Assembly (NCBI RefSeq): GCF_003987255.1 | Contig: NZ_PIQC01000003.1 | Location: 1-64,000, forward strand | DNA: 64,000 bases | From: Idiomarina ramblicola | GTDB lineage: Bacteria > Pseudomonadota > Gammaproteobacteria > Enterobacterales > Alteromonadaceae | Direction: 5' to 3' | In this document: piece after piece, positions 55,300 to 64,000 of the stretch | Numbering within the stretch: the first letter of the stretch is position 1 | Layout: every line of letters starts with the position of its first letter | Made by a program: the position numbers and the translations under genes | Notes under the pieces: model-generated | Databases searched by the model: none | What the model was told of the DNA's origin: nothing | Seen by the model: only the letters and a program-made list of their open reading frames with translations

Positions 55300-55722
55300 A
55301 TGACTGAAATTGATATAGTTGGTTTAGGTATAGGTATTGCTGGCCTCGTTGTAGGTGTCATCGGCACAGGTATAGCTCTTTACCAATGGGGTGTAATGAA
55401 TGAGGCAAAGAAACGTAGGCACGAGCTTCAATATCTATTAGCGGGCATAAGTAACACAGCATTGCTAAGAAGACAGTCTTGGTTAAATCAATTAAGTCTT
55501 TATCCTGCCCCACAGGGTGAAGCCGATCTAAATCTAAAAAGGATGCTGGTTCGAGCTAGAGATGATTTGTCAGAGATTCATAGCTTAGTCGCTGCTCTGG
55601 AAGGGGCAGTTGATTCTGAGAAGTCTGCGACCACCGAAATTCTCAAGAAAACTATTGAGCAAGGTGAATTGAATAATAGAATTCAGAAGCTAGCCTCCCA
55701 GAATCAAACAGATCGTCCATAA
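55300..55722 (+). CDS. Small membrane-anchored hypothetical protein
   Basis: 140 residues from the ATG at 55300. One glycine-rich membrane helix (IVGLGIGIAGLVVGVIGTGIALY) at the N-terminus is followed by a charged, probably coiled-coil cytosolic part. No family recognised. Flanked on both sides by 80-150 base spacers with no promoter-like features, like the next two genes. Confidence 0.65.
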   Translation: MTEIDIVGLGIGIAGLVVGVIGTGIALYQWGVMNEAKKRRHELQYLLAGISNTALLRRQSWLNQLSLYPAPQGEADLNLKRMLVRARDDLSEIHSLVAALEGAVDSEKSATTEILKKTIEQGELNNRIQKLASQNQTDRP

Positions 55723-55834
55723 AATCAGGCTGCTAACGAACGGTAACAATTCGTATCAAAGGCGCACCAGCAGGCATCTTACACTTGCTTCGCTCACGAC
55801 CTTGTTCGAAACGTCATTTTTTGAGGTCAAAGTA

Positions 55835-56311
55835 ATGATTGAGTTCATATCAAGCATTTTAGCGGGCATTGTTATTGCCGGCGTGACTGCTTTTATCACT
55901 GTTAATTTGTCTTTAAAGCGCTTCCGTGAGGAACGATGGTGGGAACGGAGAGCTGCAGCTTACGAGAATGTAATAGAAGCTCTGCATCACTCAAAAGCTT
56001 TCTCGGGTGTTCATATGGATGCAGAACTTGAACGACGAAAAGTGCCTGAAGAACGTGATAAAGAACTTAGAGCAAAGTCCGCTCAAGCGCATCGAGAAAT
56101 CGACCGAGCTACCGATATGGCCGGATTTCTCTTGGGATGTGAGGCTAGAGACAGGCTAAGAAAGTATCATCAAGACACCAGCGACGCAGGCAGGGCTGAT
56201 TCATGGCATGAATATTTGCAACTTGACTGGGATGTAACTAATAGCTGTCTCAAAGACCTAATTGAAATTGCTCGAAAGGATTTGAAGACTGGTGCTAGAG
56301 AGAAAGCATAA
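55835..56311 (+). CDS. Small membrane-anchored hypothetical protein
   Basis: 158 residues from the ATG at 55835 after GAGG. An N-terminal membrane helix (FISSILAGIVIAGVTAFITV) is followed by LKRFREERWWERRAAAYENVIEALHHSKAFS and a helical charged domain. Proteins with this RFREERWWERKAAAYE-type block are familiar as hypothetical genes on mobile DNA and integron cassettes (memory, not searched). No enzymatic motif. Confidence 0.7.
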   Translation: MIEFISSILAGIVIAGVTAFITVNLSLKRFREERWWERRAAAYENVIEALHHSKAFSGVHMDAELERRKVPEERDKELRAKSAQAHREIDRATDMAGFLLGCEARDRLRKYHQDTSDAGRADSWHEYLQLDWDVTNSCLKDLIEIARKDLKTGAREKA

Positions 56312-56388
56312 CCAGCAACTTTTATTGCACTACTCGCGTGCCTTGGTCGTTTTTTGTGTACTAGCGGTATTTTACGGAATGGTAAGCA

Positions 56389-56886
56389 GTGACATTAACT
56401 GAGATCTTGGCGGCTTATGCCGCATTTTTATCTACAGTCGTCTTTTTTTGGAATGTATTGAAAGCGACTCCAAAGCTCAAAGTGGACCTCATGCATGGGC
56501 TTGAGGAAAAAGGTGACACCCATAATTTTGGGGTTTACATAACGGTGCGGAATCCTTCATCTCAAACCGTCCACCTTGCGGGCTTGGATCTTCTTTATCA
56601 GTACGAGGAACCATCTATTCTGAGGCGACTGCGTCATATTTATAGGTATAAAAACTGGCCATCGAGCATTGGATGGATACATTGTAGTCTTTCCCTCTAT
56701 GACATAGACGACAAGTGTCCTTTGTCTCTAAATGCAGGGCAATCTCATATGGTATTCGTGCCTGAAAATGTCATTGAAAATATGCTTGCTAAAGGTATTG
56801 GCTCAAAACTGCGCGCTAAGGCTCAAGATCAGTTGTGGCGCAGCAAATATTCGAAGCCACTGAAATACCACATAACCTGTAATTGA
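56389..56886 (+). CDS. Small membrane-anchored hypothetical protein
   Basis: 165 residues from a GTG start. The N-terminal helix LAAYAAFLSTVVFFWNVL is followed by a strand-rich domain (VDLMHGLEEKGDTHNFGVYITVRNPSSQTVHLAGLDLLY) that looks like a cytosolic beta-sandwich. No family recognised. Third in a row of same-strand, membrane-anchored orphan genes. Confidence 0.65.
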   Translation: MTLTEILAAYAAFLSTVVFFWNVLKATPKLKVDLMHGLEEKGDTHNFGVYITVRNPSSQTVHLAGLDLLYQYEEPSILRRLRHIYRYKNWPSSIGWIHCSLSLYDIDDKCPLSLNAGQSHMVFVPENVIENMLAKGIGSKLRAKAQDQLWRSKYSKPLKYHITCN

Positions 56887-56981
56887 AGTTCGTTTTGGCC
56901 TTGACCAGCCTCTATCAGCCGCCGATGTTAGAGCCTGATCTAACCCTCCCTTTTATTCGGTTTAAATAATAAGGATTGATT

Positions 56982-57533
56982 ATGAATAACAAAGAACGCT
57001 CGCTAAAAGATCTGCTTTTACCCCGTGTAAAAGGGAATGTCCATAGTCGCTACTTCCCCGAAGAATATGATTACATTTACGACTCATCGGTAGAAGCAAA
57101 AAATCGTAAACGAGGCATCAATCCCATGTCACAGGAATACACCGATAAGGTAAATGAAAAGAGAGCTCAATTAGGAGTTTCACCATTAGGTCCTGATGGG
57201 CAAGCACAAGACGGAAGCAGCGATACATTCGCATCCAAAGTTGCAGAAGAGCAAATGGACAAAGCTAATGAACAACTTACCAGGTACCTTTCAGAAGCTC
57301 TTTACGAACTTGATCCCGCAAATACCTACTGCAAAGAGAACAGTTGCTTTGATGAGTACGAACTTATCGCACAATCCACTATCGCCACTGAACAAAATGG
57401 TAAGCCTTTCTCCGTTGCTATACGGGAAAAAATGATTAACTCCTTTGGCCGTGAAACCTTTGATCACAAAACAATCAATACAATGAGCGACACCTTAATT
57501 AAAAGCATGGCAGTAAAAATTGCGAGAGCATGA
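56982..57533 (+). CDS. Hypothetical soluble protein
   Basis: 183 residues from the ATG at 56982 after AAGGATT. No membrane segment. Charged and polar, with RVKGNVHSRYFPEEYDYIYDSSVEAKNRKRGINPMSQEYTDKV near the start. Codon use and base composition are similar to the neighbouring type III system, and it ends 116 bases before the convergent res gene. Function unknown. Confidence 0.65.
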   Translation: MNNKERSLKDLLLPRVKGNVHSRYFPEEYDYIYDSSVEAKNRKRGINPMSQEYTDKVNEKRAQLGVSPLGPDGQAQDGSSDTFASKVAEEQMDKANEQLTRYLSEALYELDPANTYCKENSCFDEYELIAQSTIATEQNGKPFSVAIREKMINSFGRETFDHKTINTMSDTLIKSMAVKIARA

Positions 57534-57648
57534 AGAAAACAGTAGAAACTTTGACTACTTTATTAAAATCTCGTCACCTGAATTAGTCTCGACTTGGTCC
57601 GACACTTCACCTTAACAACTGGGTTAGATCAAGTCTGAGTTAGCACAT

Positions 57649-60303
57649 CTAACTAACCTCAGATACGATTTCTTGGCTCCAGGAGTCCTCCATCAGCATT
57701 TTGAACGACATGCCGCCTGTAGCAGCCTCAATAGTTAGCTCTCCTGCTTCTACAGCCGTTCTAGCGTGTTCAGTTAACAGCTCGAAAAGCTTTCGCTTGT
57801 ACTCAGTGTCATCATTACCTTTAAGATGCTCACCTTTGGTTTCCAAAATCGAAAATCTGAATGAACCAGTGTTAGGCTCTTCTACGCAGACAAGCAAATC
57901 AGGGTACACCTTTTTACGCTGCCAGCCCTGGAGACTGTATTCAGCCTGATTGACAGCTATCCGATGCCACCAGTACACAGAGTCTTTCCTATCTAGGTAC
58001 CAGGCAGTTTCTTTCTCAAGGTTGTTTAATCCGTTCTTGTACACTTTCTCAAACAGACTTCTTTCAAGATCGGAGTTGTCTTTTCGACGCAATACTTCAT
58101 CACCATCGGCAACGTTGACTTCAATAGTTTGCGCCAGTTCCCAATTTAAACGGTCATTATCTGAAGCAAACAATCTTAGCGTAATCTCACTATGCTCGAG
58201 CTTTTCTTTGAATATTTTCTCAGAGACTAAAGTTACTTGCTTCTTCAAGTCACGCTTAATTTCTTTGACTAACTCCAGGCGATTGATATACAGAGCTTTT
58301 TCCGTTACCCCTTTATCATGGAGCACTGTAAGTGTCTCCTTCAGAATGCGCATTGCCTGCCAAGGATTCGGAATTACATCGGTCAACTGCCTTACTAAGT
58401 GAGGCAAGTCCAGTTGAGCACCATCCTCAAATTTGAGCTCTTCATGGTGTGCTGTATCTGTGAAGTCCAGCTTGGTTTGATCACTTTTAGAAGCTTCGTA
58501 GTCGATTCGAGTAATTGTCCGTTCGAGCTTATCTTCTAAAAGTTCAAAGTTATCTACATTGACGTATGAAAGATCTTCCCACTCAATTTCGCCCAAAACG
58601 TCTCGTTCATAATCAAACAAACGAAATCCTGATAGCTCATTTGAATCGGCATGTAATACCTTCGGAAGAAAAACCTTAGGTAACTCACGAAATTTCTCTC
58701 TTCGTTGGATCACTTCTCTAAAGACCTCTCGCTGCCCTCCTTTGCCACCTGACTCTCTAACCTGGGATGCAACATCTCCCATGCCTTCATCTTCAAGCCC
58801 CTGTTTAACGCTTTTAACGGCTACGGATACATCTTGATCATAAGTGTATACATAACACTCATCGAGACTCGAGAGCTGCGTAACCTTTGTATGAGGTTGT
58901 CGTAATACCCGGCCAATCATCTGCGTTATTGCGGTCTTAGCAGTCATCTTGGAAAGAACTGTTAGTACGTACGCAAAAGGGCAATCCCACCCCTCTCTGA
59001 GGGCGTCTTTCGTGATAATATACCTAATCGGGCAAGTGTTACTAAGCAAATCTATATCACCAAGCTCATCTTTCTCTGATGTTTTAATGATTATCTCACT
59101 CTCACCTACACCGAGGTTCTTTATCAAAAATTCTTTAGCATCTTCAGAATGAACAAATGCCTTGTCTCTTTGATCCTTACCAGTTCGTTCCACACGCACA
59201 AGCATGATCGGTCTAATATAGCGACCCGACTCAGCTTCAAACTCTCTTGCCGTTTTATCAAGCTCTTGGAGCCGTTCACACGACGCTGATAAGGTGTCCT
59301 TCCAGTCACTCTTAGCATCATTTACCACGTTGATAGGAAGCTTTATCATTTGCTCATCTTTAAGCGCCTGGCCACTTACATTCACCATCACGTTTGAATG
59401 CAATTTCCCATTTGGATTAGGCGTTGCAGATAGTTCTAAGATGAACCGAGGGTTAAAGCCACAAAGAGTTTCCCTCGCAGTTTCGCTATAAGCTTTATGC
59501 CCCTCATCGACAACAATTACTGGCGACACCAATCGAAGCACATTGCCCAAACTGTGCTTTAATGACACCGAATCAGGTTGCACTCCTTCAGCCCATCCAA
59601 AGTCGGATAAGTCATTGCAGTCCAGATTGCGAACACTCCTCAACAGCTGTTCGTTTGCAATGGAGTCATCCTCAGTGGGAAAGAATGAAGTGAACCGTCC
59701 ACTATCCCTGAACATTCTCAATGTTTCTTTAGATTGCCGAGCGCTTGACTGAAGCATAAGAAGCATCACGCATAGATTTTCTTCTACATCACGCCTGGTG
59801 AACGGATCGTTTTTTTCAAGCATTTTAACCCGGCCACCCGAAGCTCTCTCAAGAATTTGACGATACGGATGTTCTCTATTGGCCAGTTGTTTCCATGTCT
59901 GTCTATAGATTGAATCAGAGGGTACTACCCATAAAACCATGCCCGTTTGCTTAGTGAATAAATCAATCTGCAAGCGTTCTATAGCCGCACTTCCAAGCAA
60001 GGTCTTTCCACCCCCGGTCGGGACCTTAAAGCAAACATTGGGGATTGGTCGGTCTAGTCCATCAAACCTTGCAATATAAGGGGCTGGCTTAAGAGCCCCA
60101 TTTTTTGCTTGGATGAAATCAATTCGGCGTTCATGAACTAAAGCGTCCCAGGCATCTTTTGCATAATCGGAGGTCGTTGCATGTTGGCCTCGTGCTTGTT
60201 GAAATTCAACAAACGCTTCAGCCTGCTCTTTTGAGGCCTTAAGCTTGTCAATGTAGTAGTCTAGCTTATCAAGAACGCCGTTCTGGTAATCTTTGAACTC
60301 CAT
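57649..60303 (-). CDS. Type III restriction enzyme, Res subunit
   Basis: 884 residues. Superfamily-2 helicase/translocase with motif I PTGGGKT (95-101), motif II DEGH (266-269), motif III SATPN (292-296), and a later AKTAITQMIGRVLRQP motif VI. The C-terminal nuclease has the PD...ETK pattern: YPDLLVCVEE, then ILETKGEHL (Glu821, Lys823). It cuts DNA together with Mod when two inversely oriented unmethylated sites are present (family knowledge). It starts one base after the mod stop and looks complete. Confidence 0.92.
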   Translation of the reverse strand: MEFKDYQNGVLDKLDYYIDKLKASKEQAEAFVEFQQARGQHATTSDYAKDAWDALVHERRIDFIQAKNGALKPAPYIARFDGLDRPIPNVCFKVPTGGGKTLLGSAAIERLQIDLFTKQTGMVLWVVPSDSIYRQTWKQLANREHPYRQILERASGGRVKMLEKNDPFTRRDVEENLCVMLLMLQSSARQSKETLRMFRDSGRFTSFFPTEDDSIANEQLLRSVRNLDCNDLSDFGWAEGVQPDSVSLKHSLGNVLRLVSPVIVVDEGHKAYSETARETLCGFNPRFILELSATPNPNGKLHSNVMVNVSGQALKDEQMIKLPINVVNDAKSDWKDTLSASCERLQELDKTAREFEAESGRYIRPIMLVRVERTGKDQRDKAFVHSEDAKEFLIKNLGVGESEIIIKTSEKDELGDIDLLSNTCPIRYIITKDALREGWDCPFAYVLTVLSKMTAKTAITQMIGRVLRQPHTKVTQLSSLDECYVYTYDQDVSVAVKSVKQGLEDEGMGDVASQVRESGGKGGQREVFREVIQRREKFRELPKVFLPKVLHADSNELSGFRLFDYERDVLGEIEWEDLSYVNVDNFELLEDKLERTITRIDYEASKSDQTKLDFTDTAHHEELKFEDGAQLDLPHLVRQLTDVIPNPWQAMRILKETLTVLHDKGVTEKALYINRLELVKEIKRDLKKQVTLVSEKIFKEKLEHSEITLRLFASDNDRLNWELAQTIEVNVADGDEVLRRKDNSDLERSLFEKVYKNGLNNLEKETAWYLDRKDSVYWWHRIAVNQAEYSLQGWQRKKVYPDLLVCVEEPNTGSFRFSILETKGEHLKGNDDTEYKRKLFELLTEHARTAVEAGELTIEAATGGMSFKMLMEDSWSQEIVSEVS

Positions 60304-60304
60304 C

Positions 60305-62179
60305 CTAAGCCCCCATTATTCTGTGAATAGCATAAGGTAGCTGGCAGAATTCAATCCGGTGTTCTGTCAATTCCTTCTGGCTCATAAACTTAGCAACAGC
60401 AAAAACTATAGTGCGCTTTTTGGTTGGATTATTGCTAGTAATAGCCGCTATCTTTTCTGCATTCAGAGCAGCTTCATTGGAACGAAGCCAATCGGCTTCA
60501 GGTCGGTAGAACAAATGAACTCGGAAAAGATCGGTCTCCCCAATAAACCCATCAGCCGAAACTTTTGCAACCTCTTGCAAAGATTTCCCTGTAGCAGTAT
60601 AAAAGACATAACGAGAGAGAGACTCGAATGACGGCATGCCAGAACCGCTCAATAAACTTTCAACTCTAATAGGTTCACCTAATGAGCAATAAGCAAAACT
60701 ACCACCGAGACCTGCTGCAGTTTTTTCAACTTTGCGCTCACCAGTCACAATGAGCTGCCCATCCTTTAAAGATTTATTGATTTTGTCAAAATTTGATTGG
60801 TTCTGAGCTTCAATATTGCTAATTTCTTCTATAATTTTCGGCTGCTTTTTTTGAAACCGGGACCAAGTAATTGACTCAGAATATAACTCTTTCTTCTCTG
60901 TTCCTTGGTAGGGATAGCCATTCATAACTCGCCTTACTCTCTCGGCGGTTAGTTCATCAGCATAATTTTCGCACTCAATGAGTATAAACTTCCTATTTCC
61001 ATTATCTTTATCATTGGAAGACAAAACAGCATGTGCTGTTGTGCCAGACCCTGCAAATGAATCTAATACTATTGAGTTCTTGCTCGTTGCCATCTGCAAA
61101 ATTTTTTCCACCAGCGGCACTGGCTTTGGAAAGTCAAAGATATTCTTTCCAAAAATCCTACTTACCACCTTTCTGCTCTCATCCATATTCAGATCAGGAT
61201 CTAGCCAGATTGTTTTTGGCTTGGTTTTTACTTCACTACCATCCTTATTCAAGTAGTCCTTACGGAAAACACGCCAGTGTCCCTCTCTAGTCTTAGATGC
61301 AACAAGAAGATGGTTCTCTTGTTCAAATTTTACCTTTCCCCATGTCCAACACGTTGGACTCCCCGAGCCATCCAAAGGCAAAGCCTCATCACAAAATTCA
61401 TCGTCCTTCTTGAGGGATACTCGCTTAGTTTCTGGATTCACATAAATTGGATAATAAAGCTTTGGCCGCGTATCAGGATTAAATGCGGAATTTCTATTTC
61501 TTAACTCGATATGGCGATATAACCCGTTCTCATCTTCCTTGTCATAATCGCTTAACATATCCTCATCTTTGTCGACTCCAGACAACTGCGCTAGCTGAAT
61601 ATTTTTGGTGAATACTAAAACATACTCGTGAGTTTTAGCTAAAAACTGGTCAAGGTGTCGACCTTTAGGGTTTAGTCTTACGACTATGCGCCCGAGATTA
61701 TTTTCGCTGCCAAATATTTCCTCTCCAATAGCTTCTAGCCTATTAGCTTCATGATCATCTATTGTCATGAAAATAGCCCCTGTATCAGATAGCAGCTCCT
61801 TTAATAGTTGTAGTCTTGGCCACATCATGCAAAGCCATTTGTCGTGCCTCTCCATATCTTCGCCATCAACAGGATTTGCAGACTTCTTGAGCCATTCTTG
61901 CATCAATGGGGAACGAACGTTGTCGTTATAACACCATCCTTCATTACCTGTGTTATATGGCGGATCAATAAATATGCAGTCAACTTTACCGGCATGAGTT
62001 GGCAAAAGCGCTTTTAGCGCTTCCAAGTTATCCCCATGGATTATCAGGTTGTTATCAAGGCTTGGCTTCTTGCCTTCCTCTGGCAGTGACTTTTCTGGAA
62101 TTACTTTAATCTCACGAAATGGTACACTCAGGTGATGTGAATATACGAATTGCTTTCCCTTAAAATCCAGCGTCGGCAT
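60305..62179 (-). CDS. Type III N6-adenine DNA methyltransferase, Mod subunit
   Basis: 624 residues. Beta-class order of motifs: motif IV DPPYNTG near residue 72, target-recognition region in the middle, then motif I DSFAGSGTTAHAV near 380. It recognises the site and methylates one strand to protect host DNA. The ATG at 62179 has AAGGAAT upstream. I see no simple-sequence repeat in the gene start that would make it phase variable. First gene of the mod-res operon and last gene of the island. Confidence 0.92.
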   Translation of the reverse strand: MPTLDFKGKQFVYSHHLSVPFREIKVIPEKSLPEEGKKPSLDNNLIIHGDNLEALKALLPTHAGKVDCIFIDPPYNTGNEGWCYNDNVRSPLMQEWLKKSANPVDGEDMERHDKWLCMMWPRLQLLKELLSDTGAIFMTIDDHEANRLEAIGEEIFGSENNLGRIVVRLNPKGRHLDQFLAKTHEYVLVFTKNIQLAQLSGVDKDEDMLSDYDKEDENGLYRHIELRNRNSAFNPDTRPKLYYPIYVNPETKRVSLKKDDEFCDEALPLDGSGSPTCWTWGKVKFEQENHLLVASKTREGHWRVFRKDYLNKDGSEVKTKPKTIWLDPDLNMDESRKVVSRIFGKNIFDFPKPVPLVEKILQMATSKNSIVLDSFAGSGTTAHAVLSSNDKDNGNRKFILIECENYADELTAERVRRVMNGYPYQGTEKKELYSESITWSRFQKKQPKIIEEISNIEAQNQSNFDKINKSLKDGQLIVTGERKVEKTAAGLGGSFAYCSLGEPIRVESLLSGSGMPSFESLSRYVFYTATGKSLQEVAKVSADGFIGETDLFRVHLFYRPEADWLRSNEAALNAEKIAAITSNNPTKKRTIVFAVAKFMSQKELTEHRIEFCQLPYAIHRIMGA

Positions 62180-62522
62180 GACGATTCCTTATAGCTCTAT
62201 TGGCAAAGGCAGCCTGAGATAGAGGTTATCGTTTCTCGCAACCGGCTTACCAAGCTCAAATTGAACAGTATGAAGAGGTGTTTTTGTATTTATTTTGGAA
62301 GATACCATACCACTTTCACCCAAAGCTAGGTAGCCTTCCTATGGACATTGTCTATAGTTCGATTTGACATCATTGTTGTAGGGAAGTGTAATCATCAAGA
62401 AAAGCTGACCATCGGTTTATTCGGTTAATCTACCACTCCATCAGATCGGCCGACGCGCCAAATGCTCGATATGGTTATAAACCCTTAGCACCTAATCAAG
62501 CCGGAATGTTGTAAAATAAATA

Positions 62523-62545
62523 CTTAGTAACACGGGTTGTAACAC
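62523..62545 (+). repeat. Right-end candidate integrase arm sites
   Basis: CTTAGTAACAC and TTGTAACAC, about 70 bases inside attR. The first shares 10 of 11 bases with the left-end repeat at 35938-35948. Confidence 0.5.
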
Positions 62546-62602
62546 TTATTTATTTTTTATTTATAAAACCATTATAAATCAACACGTAACATATGCAGTT
62601 CT

Positions 62603-62620
62603 ATTCCGCCTCCGGCACCA
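62603..62620 (+). repeat. Right attachment site (attR), imperfect tRNA-Phe 3' end
   Basis: ATTCCGCCTCCGG followed by CACCA. It lacks one G present in the tRNA. A further GTTC block just upstream, with one mismatch after it, extends the similarity to about 23 bases. Confidence 0.8.
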
Positions 62621-62631
62621 CATATTGCAAG

Positions 62632-62659
62632 GCCCCGCTGGAAACAGCGGGGCTTTTTT
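62632..62659 (+). terminator. Terminator, probably the original one of tRNA-Phe
   Basis: Perfect nine-base stem GCCCCGCTG / CAGCGGGGC with GAAA loop and six Ts. It lies 11 bases after attR. tRNA-Phe has no terminator of its own at 35816, so the island probably separated the two. Confidence 0.8.
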
Positions 62660-62725
62660 GTTTCCCCGATTGTGCCAATTTTGTACCACTTGTCTCATCA
62701 ATGTTGCTAGCAACGCGAGTCCTGC

Positions 62726-64000
62726 TTATATTTGTTCTAAAGATAATTGATCATTGAATTGACCAATCGCTCGCTGCCGTCCTTCGCGTTTCGCTTGATA
62801 AAGGTAGTTATCCACCTGTTTTACTTCATGATGAATATCTGCACTTAACTCTACAACTTTAAACCCCATAGAGATGGTTACGCCAAGCACCTGCTGTCCA
62901 ACGCTAAACGGCTGCGAGTTAACCTCAGCAATAATACGCTGTAACGCCAAGCGCGTTTCGTCAATAGAGCCATTGACAGCCAAATAGATAAGAAACTCTT
63001 CACCGCCCCAACGAATCACTTTGTCATCGTTTTTCGTCGCGTACTTCAGACGTTTCACCAGTATTTGCAGTACCTCGTCACCAACATCGTGGCCATAGGT
63101 GTCGTTCAGTGTTTTAAAGTGGTCAATATCGATAAGCCCGATAAACGCTTGTGTGCGGTCTTTTCGTAATTTTTCCTCTTCTAAAAACCGATAAAAATAC
63201 CGGCGGTTGTGGGCACCGGTTAGTGGATCATGGTGGTTTTCGTGTTCCAGGGCGGCATTGGCAGAGTCCAGCGCGCGGTTTAATCGTTTAAGTCTGAAGT
63301 GAGCGAATAAACCAATTGCTAAAATCAGTAAAGCACTGATAACAATCGCAGCAATCAACTGGGCTTGAGCTTTTTGCCGTGCTTCCATGAAAGCAATGGA
63401 TTGTTCTGCTTCAGCCAAAGCCTGTTGCTTTTGTTCAGCTTCGAGTAATGCTTCAATCGTATCGTTTTCGGAGTGACCATCTTTGCTTTCAAGTTCACGG
63501 TACAGTTCAACACTTTTCTTTAAATAGGCGTAAGCCTCCTGAGAGTAAGACTGTTCTTGCAGTAACACGGCCCAGTCCTCGTACCCTTCGGCCGTTCTTA
63601 AGTCATAACCGTTTTCCAGATACCATTGGTCCGCCTCTTTAAATAGCTTAGATGCTTTTTCGTACTGCCCCGCTTCTAGTAAAGCATACGCTCGTGACAT
63701 CTTAGCTGCGGCTACATAATATTGGCTGGCCTTGTCTTTTGCGAGGTTCAACATGTCCTCAGTGAGTGCCAGGTTCTTTTCTAACTGCCCTGTATTCGCG
63801 TATATATAATGCAAGTTACTCCAAACGATCAGCTTTAACTCATAGTCCCCTTGGCTAGACTCAAGTTTCAGCAAGTCATCGTAAAGCGCTATAGCTTCCT
63901 CATTGCGTCCTGCAAAACTTAAAATGTAACCTTTATCCAATAAGCGGTTGGAACGGTCATAGTTGGTCTCTGCAAGTTCAATCGCGCGGTCAATATTCTT
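62726..64000 (-). CDS. TPR-containing membrane diguanylate cyclase, 5' end outside the window
   Basis: The frame stays open to the end of the window, so the N-terminus is missing. Visible: TPR-like helical repeats (GRNEEAIALYDDLLK, GQYEKASKLFKEADQWY), one membrane helix (LIAAIVISALLILAIGLFAHF) and a C-terminal GGDEF domain with RWGGEEFLIYL, so cyclic-di-GMP synthesis is likely. The RxxD product-inhibition site is not present (TKNDDKVIRWGG). Core-genome gene on the far side of the island. Confidence 0.88.
   Translation of the reverse strand, partial: KNIDRAIELAETNYDRSNRLLDKGYILSFAGRNEEAIALYDDLLKLESSQGDYELKLIVWSNLHYIYANTGQLEKNLALTEDMLNLAKDKASQYYVAAAKMSRAYALLEAGQYEKASKLFKEADQWYLENGYDLRTAEGYEDWAVLLQEQSYSQEAYAYLKKSVELYRELESKDGHSENDTIEALLEAEQKQQALAEAEQSIAFMEARQKAQAQLIAAIVISALLILAIGLFAHFRLKRLNRALDSANAALEHENHHDPLTGAHNRRYFYRFLEEEKLRKDRTQAFIGLIDIDHFKTLNDTYGHDVGDEVLQILVKRLKYATKNDDKVIRWGGEEFLIYLAVNGSIDETRLALQRIIAEVNSQPFSVGQQVLGVTISMGFKVVELSADIHHEVKQVDNYLYQAKREGRQRAIGQFNDQLSLEQI

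Larger units (their letters stand above)
35740..62620. mobile_element. Composite genomic island integrated at tRNA-Phe
   Basis: About 26.8 kb bounded by the tRNA-Phe 3' end (35797-35815) and an imperfect copy at 62603-62620. It begins with a tRNA-type tyrosine integrase and carries AlpA genes, replication-type proteins, a second recombinase and several defence-like cargo genes. Coding density is lower and the DNA visibly richer in A/T than the flanking core. It looks built from at least two elements, since there are two recombinases and two or three alpA genes. Confidence 0.9.
62180..62725. other. Right end of the island, noncoding
   Basis: Carries the mod promoter region, a CTTAGTAACAC (62523-62533) and a TTGTAACAC (62537-62545) similar to sequences at the left end, the attR copy and the displaced terminator. 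I see no gene. Confidence 0.6.

Noticed and set aside
35740..62620. CRISPR array or intact prophage
   Set aside because: No regularly spaced direct repeats seen, and no capsid, terminase, tail or lysis genes; the content fits an integrative island with satellite-like genes.

Overview
The window reads as a chromosome segment of a marine gammaproteobacterium of the Alteromonadales, most like Idiomarina. That is an inference from remembered gene content: the long fliE-to-flhB block followed by flrABC, the polar-flagellum type of master regulators, and neighbours such as glnB, nadE, bamD and rluD. No database was searched.

Positions 1-35.8 kb are core genome. Housekeeping genes come first (pssA, clpB with a heat-shock-type promoter, pgeF, rluD, bamD, glnB, nadE). 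An almost unbroken minus-strand flagellar block follows: export apparatus (flhB, fliR, fliQ, fliP, fliO), C-ring (fliN, fliM), fliL, hook-length control (fliK), export ATPase complex (fliJ, fliI, fliH), rotor and MS ring (fliG, fliF) and fliE. Next are the regulators flrC, flrB and flrA, with sigma-54 promoters visible before fliE and flrB. A DUF1285 gene and a LuxR-type response regulator sit directly upstream of flrA. Plus-strand metabolic and signalling genes come after (amidohydrolase, degenerate HD-GYP response regulator, pdxH, pfkA and the putrescine pair speB-speA, with an Ldh-family gene on the minus strand), ending in tRNA-Phe.

Positions 35.8-62.6 kb are a composite genomic island of about 26.8 kb inserted at the 3' end of tRNA-Phe(GAA). 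An imperfect copy of the tRNA end lies at 62.6 kb, followed by a hairpin terminator that probably once ended the tRNA gene. The left part looks like a P4/satellite-type element: integrase, an unknown 500-residue protein, AlpA, a DUF3987 replication protein, a Gp2/YfjJ-like protein and structured noncoding DNA. The middle holds an unrecognised three-gene operon (SMC-like ATPase, soluble histidine kinase, and a receiver domain fused to an aminoglycoside-phosphotransferase-like kinase) and a SEC-C/nuclease-like protein. A second module has a compact tyrosine recombinase, one intact RadC, two RadC-like proteins without the metal-binding histidines, a Doc-like protein without the Fic histidine, a LytTR regulator and another AlpA. 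Three genes of this module share one promoter/leader motif. The right part has an HNH endonuclease, small membrane proteins and a complete type III restriction-modification pair.

The strongest candidate for an undescribed system is the ATPase/kinase/receiver-APH operon at 42.9-47.1 kb. The RadC/Doc/LytTR module with its repeated leader is second. Core genome resumes after 62.6 kb with a GGDEF protein that runs off the window.
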